A DNA stretch of 64,000 nt, from the NCBI GenBank assembly GCA_037903355.1, contig JBAJFE010000049.1, forward strand, positions 1-64,000, given 5' to 3'. Below the pieces are notes generated by a model. That model had not been told where the DNA came from and did no database searches. It saw nothing but the letters and a program-made list of their open reading frames with translations. Positions 1-7,404 of the stretch are shown here, piece by piece. Position 1 is the stretch's first letter; each line of letters opens with the position of its first letter. The position numbers were made by a program, and so were the translations under genes. The DNA is from Trichuris trichiura (lineage: Eukaryota; Nematoda; Enoplea; Trichinellida; Trichuridae).

Positions 1-37
1 CCCCTGGTATTAAGTCAATGTGGAAGGGTGGGCCCTT

Positions 38-1432
38 TTATTGTCCCAAATCAGGTTGGAAAACCTCGGAATACTTCTCTATTATCCGTTGCCACCCATC
101 ATTAGCCGTCACGTAGGGCAAGGTCACGGAAAGTTGATAAGAAGGTACGCTGATAGCGATGTTAAATGAACGGAACCAAGCTCGGCCCAGTAGCGGTCGA
201 CCGCCATTGCGCATTACAAACAACTCTAGGTTACACTTGACGCTTTTAAACTGCACTGCTGCCTGGAAAGATCCCTGTACCGTCATCCGTTCTTGTGACC
301 AGGTTCTAATTTTCAACGAAGACCTCTTCAGTCCAGGGAGACTTCCCTTCCACAAACGGTGAAGCAACTCTTCGCTGATCAAGGTCAATGCAGAACCACT
401 GTCCACTTCAAATTCTATCAGTACTCCATTTACTATCATCGATAAAACTGTTGGCGGTCCCACTGATTGGTCCGGAGCCATTGCATTTACTTTAAACGCA
501 CTAGCTCGAACGTGTTCTGAGGGAACGTGTTCTGAGGGCTGGTCATCTTCTGAGTCTGATGGTGACTGCCATTCCTGTGATGGTGACCGTGCCATTGCGT
601 GGACCCTCCTCCTTGAGCGGTTGACCGTTCGATAGTCTAACGATTCGTCTGTGGGGTTCGCGTTCGTCCTGGGCAAGCCGTTACGGCATACCCTACTGAT
701 ATGTCCTTTCTTATGGCACCGATGGCAACACAATTCTTTGAAACGACATAAGTCTGGGGAATGGCCTTTATTGTTGCATCGCCAACAATTGGCACGCCCA
801 ACTGCGGGCTGCTTGCTTGTCCTGGTTTGATGTTCTTTATCAACTGCGCAGAATGTGGCCTGCGGCAGTAAGGCAGAGTGTTTATCCATCAGATTCGACT
901 GTTCAACCGCCGCCTCACCAGCCAGGGCGGCATTGTAAAGTTCCTTGAGAGAAATCTTCTTCCCGCGCAGTATACGACGCCGCGTTTTTGTGTCTGCCAT
1001 CCCGATTAAGAATTGATCAAGTATTCGCAAATCAGCTTGATCAGTAACGGTAGGCGCCGCTTCGAACTGACTTCGTCGAGCTAGGTGTCGCAAACTTGCC
1101 AAAAAGTTCGATACAGACTCCGCGGGCCGCTGCTTCCTAGCATAGAATTCTGCCCTGGCAGGATATATGCCCGGAACAGGGTCGAATCTTGCTCGTACTG
1201 TTTCCGTTAGTTGTTCCATTGTTTTAGTACCTGGCTTGTCAGGTGCAACGGCTTCCTTCATAAGCCGATACAGCTCTGGACCTCCGTAAGTGAAGAGCAG
1301 TCCACACCGACGTTCTTCAGAGATGCTGTTAGCATCAGCGAAAAACTGGAATCGCTCCAGCCAGTCCTCCCAACCGTCAACACCAGTACTTACGTTAAAG
1401 GGCTCCAAGTTGCCGTGGTGGGCAGTTGTCAT
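38..1432 (-). pseudogene. Gypsy Gag-protease polyprotein, stop at start of RT
   Basis: The frame opens with ATG at 1432 and ends with TAA at 40-38, about 464 residues. An N-terminal retrotransposon Gag/capsid-like region starts around a WEDWLERFQFF motif. Two CCHC zinc knuckles follow (CWRCNNKGHSPDLC and CCHRCHKKGHISRVC), then an aspartic-protease domain with the DSGSALTLI active-site motif and a GRAW segment near its end. The last residues (YSEVFQPDLGQ) resemble the linker entering Gypsy reverse transcriptase. Beyond the TAA the same frame continues open to the window edge, so the stop looks like a point mutation within a Gag-Pol fusion rather than a natural end. Gag packages the RNA and the protease cleaves the polyprotein. 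A programmed readthrough stop is a less likely alternative. Confidence 0.8.
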
Positions 1433-1469
1433 GGCTGAACTGGGTCTGGTCAAGCGTTAGAGATCTGCT

Positions 1470-1481
1470 ACCTCGTCGCCA
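1470..1481 (-). other. Probable primer-binding site
   Basis: TGGCGACGAGG lies directly inside the proposed LTR end. PBSs start with TGG, complementary to the tRNA CCA tail. The priming tRNA was not identified. Confidence 0.5.
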
Positions 1482-1488
1482 ATTATTA

Positions 1489-1644
1489 TGTGCTTGTTCG
1501 TCCGAGCCTTTAATCAGTAACAACGCATAAACATCCAACAATTAGGTCAGTAATCGGCCCTCGTCTGATAAAACTGCACTACTATAAATCAAGTGGGCAA
1601 CAATGCTCCGCGGGGATCAGACGCGTGGTCCTTCGGACACAACA
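1489..1644 (-). repeat. Short 5' LTR of the Gypsy element
   Basis: On the minus strand the segment starts TGTTGTGTCCG at 1644 and ends GCACA near 1489, a TG...CA layout. A TATA-like ATTTATAGTAG lies inside (plus strand about 1582-1592). The length of about 156 bp is short but plausible for some Ty3/Gypsy lineages. The inner end is uncertain by a few bases because the 3' LTR is outside the window and cannot be aligned. Confidence 0.55.
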
Positions 1645-1935
1645 GTATGATCGCCGTAAAAGACGATGTTTTTCAGACCCCGTGTAAGAGGATCCATACA
1701 TCAGTGTGCCTTACGTTAGAACAAGTAGCTCAGGTACATCATAACTCCTGTTTCTACCCAGCTTATTTAAGATATCTCTGCGTTGTTGTTTACAAGTAAA
1801 CAATCCTTTTGACGCTTTGAACCAAATCGCAATTTTCCTATACTTTACATGTCTCCTATAACGCGATTTCATATAACCCCACATTTTTCAGGATTTTTAA
1901 CTGACCAAACGCTCGCGTTATCCGAGAACTGACTG
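1645..1935 (+). mobile_element. Tigger-like element T0, 3' tail only
   Basis: This right end of the Tigger copy carries the subterminal TATAACGCG-type motifs and ends GAACTGACTG at 1935, followed by TA. The rest of the copy is missing because the Gypsy element abuts at 1644. Confidence 0.8.
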
Positions 1936-2624
1936 TATCTGTAGTAGGATGAATATGTCGCTGAAGTCGCAGTCAAAGCTGACTTGTGCTGTTCTGGTTT
2001 TGAACTTCAGTGTATGCAAACATTGATAAAGAATCCTCTCTTTCTCCTCTTGTACGTTTCAACGGTTTTAAAGGAACGTTTCTTTGGAAAAAGATATGTT
2101 CCAGGCTGGCAAGCAGACCGAGCGCGATGCAACAACAGTTTAATGACAGAAGCAGCCCAGCAGAGCAAGCAGCTGATCTGAACGGGCACAAGCAAACAGG
2201 GTGAGAGAACAGTGCAGAAAAGAGAAACGCATTTCTCATCTCCGCGTGTACTATGCAAATTCCTGCTATGCAGTGACTAATGACCTGAAAGTAGATCGTT
2301 ACCTTCCTGTGCCGTGACGCACTCTTATTGACGTGTGTTCGGCGGCTATTTTCTAGCACATTTCCTTTTGGTTGGCTAGAATACGTACGCGTTTTAAAGC
2401 ATTTCTTTGGTTTTGTCTCCCATTCTTTCGTTCCTTTCGTACCTTAAGTCAGTGCCAGGAAGGTCGGATTTCATTCTCGAGAACTACTATCGTCAACATA
2501 TAACAGCTCTTGAGCTGTCATTGTTCAAGATCGCCTGCGCTAAACAGAACGCAAAGCTCAATACGGAAGCTGTAAGCGATTCCTATGTGCCCATAATTTT
2601 ATTTCGTTGTATTGCTCAACCCAG
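1936..2624. other. Core-left DNA of the unit (before coiled-coil segment)
   Basis: This non-transposon DNA begins at the TA flanking the Tigger end. A weak exon-like stretch at about 2121-2198 reads in one frame as a Q- and A-rich peptide ending NGHKQT and runs into a GTGAGA donor-like site. The last 30 bases (pyrimidine-rich, ending CCCAG) look like a 3' splice acceptor. Short frames on both strands here are broken in several sister monomers, so I call no gene. The same DNA lies at 9333-10021, 16855-17545, 28212-28901, 35681-37141 (with insert), 43834-44525, 51222-51910 and 58736-60195 (with insert). Confidence 0.6.
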
Positions 2625-2804
2625 GTGAAGAAAGATGTACATCGGTCCTTTACCCAACAAGTATGCTACTTGCGTCAACGGGGGCAGCAACTTATCGATC
2701 ACGTTGAAACAATATCAAACCTGAAGAACCACAACTTGTCCCAACAGGAGTGCCTCCTCCAACAGAAGTTTGGTAAACTTGCCAGTAGAACTAATGCAAC
2801 TCGG
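2625..2804 (+). pseudogene. Exon-like coiled-coil segment, M1
   Basis: A 60-codon open segment (VKKDVHRSF...SRTNATR) follows an acceptor-like TTGCTCAACCCAG. Its pattern LRQR..QL.D.VE.I...K...L..Q...LQQK.GKL predicts a coiled coil. By eye it recalls the ARA70 coiled coil of nuclear receptor coactivator 4, but this is a weak family guess. The PLE inserted exactly at its end (target duplication aatgcaactcgg), splitting the frame; the reading resumes after 6125. The M1 copy has Gly in place of Glu in the LRQRE motif. It is likely a fragment of a host gene carried in the repeat. Confidence 0.5.
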
Positions 2805-2889
2805 TGTTTGGTTTCTTTTTGTACGGATTTTTCCTGTCCCGTTGAACACACTTTTATTAATAAACCTTTATTAATAACCTCTCCGGAGC

Positions 2890-2917
2890 TTTCGGGTCAT
2901 TCGTCACCCGTCATCAG
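2890..2917 (-). ncRNA. Hammerhead-ribozyme-like motif, left PLE arm M1
   Basis: The minus strand reads CTGATGA, C, GGGTGACGAATGACCC, GAAA. This is the order of a hammerhead core (CUGAUGA, stem II, GAAA), but with one extra C before the stem. Helix I pairing and a conserved cleavage triplet were not found, so activity is unproven. Hammerheads are known in PLE terminal arms. Confidence 0.4.
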
Positions 2918-3154
2918 CGGTCACAAGTTGTAGGTATGCTTTTTGGCAGCGAATGCCATCTGTCGTTTCTGTGGATTTTAAAGCGGGCATTTTTTAAAGT
3001 TTTCCGTTGGTAGGTTCTTGCATTTGAGTCTGTCAGCGCAACTCTTTTCCTTGTTCCGTATGTCTTCTAGATTTGTCTTTTCATATTCCATTCATTTTTC
3101 TTCTTCTTTCTTTCTTCTTTCCTTTTCTTTTTCCTTTTCTTTTTCTTTTTAATT

Positions 3155-5347
3155 TCATTTGTTGAGTGTGCAACAATTATACCGCGTCACAATATTTGTC
3201 CAAATCCCACTTGTGTCCACTCCTTGATCGCGGTTATAGGTCGTATTATGTCTAATATATAGTGCTTCCTTAATCCTTCTTAACCGTAAATTGTTTTCGT
3301 AACATAGAACCTTTGGATGGAGTGGTTGGGTATATTGCGTCACGTGGTCCACTAGAGCAGACGCTTGTTTGGCTTTTTCCATTCTAAGTTTTGGGCCCGC
3401 GATTGGTCTGCCTCGCTGTGTGGTTAGATTGGTACCATTGTTGAGTACGGCATTCGCGTTATTGTAACTTGTGAGCCTTTTTAACTGTTCCTTAAATCTA
3501 TGCTCTAGGGCGTTTCCCGTTTCAGAAATACAAATCCCTGGGCAAGAACCTTCAACCGCGCATGTTAATCCTGTCTTTTTGTTTGTGGGGATTTTCGATT
3601 TGTCTGTGCGGAGAATTGCCCTGAGGTTGGGCGAACTCTTGAAAAAGACTCTGAAGCCTAATCTTTTCCCTAATTGGATAATCTTTTCACCTCAGCTTGC
3701 CAAATAAGGAATAACCAGACAAGTGTCGCGCGGAGTGTTTTGCTTTGGAAACTGACGGGTGCGAAGCCTGTGGTAGAACACTTGGTTCATAAAGGATTTA
3801 GGATACCCGTTTTTGCAGACGATTTTTGTAATGTAGTTAATTTCTGATGGAGATATTCAGGACAGTATAAATAGAATGCTCTGTCTATCATTCCCGAGAG
3901 GATACCACGCATTACTGAGCGTGAATGATGCGATCAGAAATTAAGGTATTGGCCAGTGTGTGTTGATTTTCTGTAAACTCTGGTTTTTAATCCTTGATTA
4001 GGGGGAATAATTAGTGTGTCAAGGAAGGGGAGAGTTCGATTTGATTCTTTCTCCATTGTGAAAACGATTTGATTGGGGCAAACGCTATTAAGAAATTCTA
4101 GAAACTGTTGTTGCTCTCCATCTTTGATAATTGCGAAGATGTCATCTACGTATCTTTTGAATAGTCCTGGGGCTATTTGCCTGTCTAGCGTTTTCAACAT
4201 TTGTCTTTCAAAACTCTCCATGAACATTTCGGCCAGGATAGGAGATAGTGGGTTTCCCATAGGGACACCGTCAGATTGTTTGTAGAACTTACTATCAATC
4301 ACGAAGTAGTTGCTTTCTTGCATGCAGAATGATACCAACTTGACAATGTGGAGAGGATTTAACTTGGTTCTGGTGAACAAATTTGTCTCTGTATTGAGGA
4401 GATTGTGTAGTATATCGAGAGTTTTTGAAATCGGAATGCTAGGGAATAAATCTTTTACATCCTTGCTAACTAAGATTTCGTCCGGTTCTAGATGGTATTC
4501 TCGTATTTCGTTGACGAAGGTGTTACTATTTTTGACGAAGGACGGTTGTTTGCCAGTTAGTGGTTTGATCACCTTTTTCAAATATCGGCTGAGCTCTCTT
4601 GTGGGGCTGTCAATTGTAGAAACTATTGGTCTTAGTGGGACCTGCGGTTTGTGCACTTTAGGCAGGCGGTAGAGCTGAGGGGGTCTGTAATTTGATGTGA
4701 ACCTAAGATGCTTTGCTATCTTGATGATTTCTGCTTCGTTGGTTTCTGTGCCGTATGTCATGAGAAGGGAACGAAGATTTTTCCGTGACAATTCCGTAGG
4801 GTCATTGGGCAAAGGTGTATAACTGTCAGTGTTCAAGATAGTCATCATTTTTTCCTTGTAGGTGGTTCTATCGAGTAGGACAATTCTATTGCCTTTTTCT
4901 GCTGTAGCTATAATTCTATCAGGCTGCCTTTTAAGTCGGTTTCCGTTTAAGCAGTTGACTTCATATCGGCTTAAGTTTGTGGTGGTGTTGAAGCGGTGAT
5001 CTAGGATTAGGGTAGATTAATACCTCTTGATCTGCGTGGCTTTCTGTGGATCAACTGAAGATAGGCTTTCTTCAACCGAGGCAATGATGTCAAGAAGGGG
5101 TGGCTGTTTAGGAGTTTGTACAAAGCTCAGTCCTTTTCTCAGGATAGTTTTCTCACTTTCGTCTAGAGCTAAGGAGCTGAGATATTATTACCTTTGTGTT
5201 TAGGTCTGAACCTCTGGTTAGTTGCGGAGGACTTCTGTAGTAGTTTCGAGCAGTCGTCGGCAACCTGACCTGAAGGCAGATTTCAGATGTTTTTTTTTTA
5301 CCACTTATTTCTGCGATATGCAAACTGTTTTTTGGCGAAGTCCACAT
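3155..5347 (-). pseudogene. PLE reverse transcriptase / GIY-YIG endonuclease, M1, broken
   Basis: The longest piece (4848-3934) is 304 codons of reverse transcriptase: KVHKPQVPLRPIVS (fingers), LVSKDVKDLF (motif A, Asp kept, neighbouring Tyr changed to Lys), DGVPMGNPLSP (motif B) and YVDDIF (motif C, intact). It stops after QYLNF, where sister copies read LNFSSHH, a TCA-to-TGA change. The N-terminal part (5347-5153) shifts frame at gagatattatt, where M3 and M6 have one base fewer. In the endonuclease the YIGETG motif has become YISETG. PLE proteins copy RNA into DNA and nick the target; this copy cannot. Confidence 0.85.
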
Positions 5348-5352
5348 GGCAC

Positions 5353-5727
5353 ATTGGTGAATCGGGAAACACCCTAGAGCATAGATTTAACGAACACTTG
5401 AAAAAGCTCACAAGTTACAATAACGCGAAAGCCATACTCAACAATGGTGCCAATCTACCCACACAGCGGGGCAGACCAATCGCGGACCCAAAAATTACAA
5501 TGGAAAAAGCCACACAAGCCTCTGCTGTAGTGGAATACGCGACGCTAACTAGCCAACCGCTTCATCCAAAAGTTCTATGTTACGAAAACAATTTACGGTT
5601 AACAAGGATTAAAGAAGCACTATATATTAGACATAATACGACCTATAACCGCGATTAAGGAGTGGACGTAAGTGGGATTTGGACAAATATTGTGACGCGG
5701 TATAATTGTTGCACACTCAACAAATGA
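5353..5727 (+). pseudogene. Inverted endonuclease arm, M1
   Basis: This plus-strand copy of the endonuclease C-terminus starts at IGESGNTLEHRF and lacks the upstream half of the GIY-YIG motif. A C-to-T change makes a stop at 5656-5658, where sister copies read NRDQG. It is part of the PLE inverted arm and has no independent start. Confidence 0.8.
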
Positions 5728-6113
5728 AATAAAAAAGTAAAAGAAAAAGAAAAAGGAAGAAGAGGAAAGAAAGAAGAAGAAAAATGAATGCAATCTAAAA
5801 AGACAAATCTAGAAGACATACGGAACAAGGAAAGGAATTGCGCTGACAGACTCAAATGCAAGAACCTACCGACGAAAAATTTTAAAAAATGCCCGCTTTA
5901 AAATCCACAGAAACGGCAGATGGCATTCGCTGCCAAAAACCATACCTACAACTTATGACCGCTGATGACGAGTGACGAATGACCCGGAAGCTCCGGAGAG
6001 TTTATTAAGAAAAGTTTATTAATAAAGGTCTATTCAACGGGACACGAAAAATGTGTACAAAGAGAAACCAAACAATGAAGTTATTTGGTCCCGTACGAAG
6101 ACACTATATCTTC

Positions 6114-6718
6114 AATGCAACTCGGTTTAGAAAGTCGACCAAGGGAGAGCATTACGAAATTTTCGACTTCAATTGCACTTTAACTTTATACCTTGAGATT
6201 TCTCTTAGCTATGTTTTTAAGCCGTTTCTAAGGATGCTCTGCGGAATTTTCTTCAAAAGGTTGCTAAAGGCAGTGGAAACAGCAACCGTTGCTGTGAGGA
6301 TTTCCCGGACTTGCTTAACAGGTCTGTTCTTCACGTTCTGTGAGCGCCTCTTATTCAGCTTCCACGCTGAGTTTACCTGTTTGATGATGAACCATGCGAA
6401 TCGCCCAGTGTTTTCTTAAATATTAACCACGACGCTCTGCGAAACGCCATTTTTTTGTTCTTTGATATCAAAATAGATGAGCATTTTAAGGAAAAGTGAC
6501 AATGCAACTTAAGTGCAGAAGTATACTATTGTTCCATTTAGGCTCCATCCACCCTACCTTACGCGCTTGAAATTTATTGTGAGGAAGAGTTCCTGCACGG
6601 TCTTTTAGGAAAGAAGGGACTGCCTTTTTCCGATACTGTATATCGTTTTGGACGTCTATTTTCTTCTGTTAGTTGTGATTTACTTAGCTGTCCATGCGCC
6701 GTCCCAGCCATTTGTCAG
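6114..6718. other. Core-right DNA, proximal part
   Basis: Core DNA resumes after the PLE with the second target-site copy. The exon-like frame from 2804 continues as FRKSTKGEHYEIF before low-complexity hydrophobic sequence that looks intronic. No gene is called. Sister stretches: 13513-14117, 24995-25599, 32332-32936, 40615-41219, 48005-48609, 55387-55991 and 63669-64000. Confidence 0.55.
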
Positions 6719-6933
6719 ATCCAGACAGTTTGGCCTCGTGTAGAAGTCTTACGGCTAACTTAGGCGATGAAGAGGAGAAACTCACCTGGACACTTGTAGG
6801 CAGTTCCTGCCCGACGCATTCCGTTTCTTGGCAGCTGAAGCGTAGGAATGATCTGTACACTTGGCTCGATTATAACAAGAATAACGCAGAAATGGAGCCA
6901 TCCATCGTTTCAAGTCGCTTCATATTGGGAGAG
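6719..6933 (+). pseudogene. Second exon-like segment, M1
   Basis: A 215-nt segment lies between an acceptor-like CCATTTGTCAG and a donor-like GAG|GTACAT. It reads without stops as an acidic, W-containing peptide (LGDEEEKLT..., DLYTWLDYNKNNAEMEPS). No domain is recognised with confidence. The D-L-x-x-W-L unit would fit the same coactivator-type host gene as the coiled-coil segment. The frame and both splice-like sites are kept in all seven copies seen. Confidence 0.45.
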
Positions 6934-7404
6934 GTACATTTTATTCTTGTAACTCATTAATCACCTTGTAGCCCTTCTATGATTTAGGGTGGAAGCAATG
7001 TTTTACGTGCTGCAACAGAAACGAAGATCGCAAGTGACCTACGCTCACTTGCTTTGGTAAGAAGACGATTTATGTACTTCTCTTTGAGCACATAACATTT
7101 CTTTACACGACCATAAACCTTCATGAGGCGGAATGTTATTTACAGAGATAGTCTTGTTCGGACGTTAGTAAAACTTCAGCTTTCGGGCGTTTCACCTTCG
7201 CTCCTCTTTAGCGGCTGAACTAGAAAAGTGCACTTGAACTTCCGTAGGTTGACTAGCCAAGAGGCGGAAGAAAACTAGTCAGGACAAGGAGGTTGTTGGT
7301 ATAAGGGGGATCGACTGAATAGATTAGTATCTGTACGCGTTTTTCTGCTGCACAGCGGCTATGTTATAGCCAGGTGCGTAAAAATAACCTTGCACAATGA
7401 TATA
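6934..7404. other. Core-right DNA, distal part
   Basis: About 470 bases without a credible frame, between the donor-like site and the Tigger left end. They include a TTTTATAGCCAGG-type stretch close to the Tigger. Sister stretches: 14333-14927, 25815-26285, 33152-33746, 41435-41906, 48825-49295 and 56207-56801; those in M2, M4 and M7 are about 120-140 bases longer because of the palindrome. Confidence 0.6.

Larger units (their letters stand above)
1..1644 (-). mobile_element. Ty3/Gypsy LTR retrotransposon, 5' part (runs off left edge)
   Basis: Read on the minus strand, this has a short LTR (about 1644 down to 1489), a TGG-starting primer-binding site at about 1481-1470, then a Gag-protease frame running into the start of reverse transcriptase at the window edge. 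The outer LTR end begins TGTTGTGTCC. The next plus-strand bases (1645 onward, gtatgatcgcc) match the interior of every other repeat monomer (for example 9042), so the element appears to have inserted into the tandem array. The right target-duplication copy would be about GTATG (1645-1649); the left one lies outside the window. Confidence 0.8.
2805..6113 (-). mobile_element. Penelope-like element in M1 with inverted terminal arm
   Basis: The element lies between two copies of aatgcaactcgg (2793-2804 and 6114-6125), read as a 12-bp target duplication. On the minus strand the order is: about 39 bp of extra sequence (6113-6075), an antisense copy of the element's own 3' part (6074-5353), the RT-endonuclease frame, then the 3' part itself (about 3525-2805). 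The two arms are about 0.72 kb inverted repeats holding the endonuclease C-terminus, a CTTTTT pyrimidine tract and a hammerhead-like motif. Known Penelope elements often have such partial inverted or tandem pseudo-LTRs plus a short one-sided extension. The element is dead: its frame has several breaks. Confidence 0.88.

Noticed and set aside
2021..2200. Small RNA gene in the conserved core-left
   Set aside because: No tRNA cloverleaf, snRNA box or Pol III signature could be recognised by eye.
1973..2359. 128-codon minus-strand frame in core-left, with similar frames in M2, M5 and M7
   Set aside because: It recurs only because the DNA repeats. It is broken in M3, M6 and M8, opposes the exon-like strand, and shows no recognisable domain.
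5353..5727. Separate plus-strand endonuclease gene
   Set aside because: It starts inside the YIG motif without a start codon of its own and is the inverted arm of the PLE.
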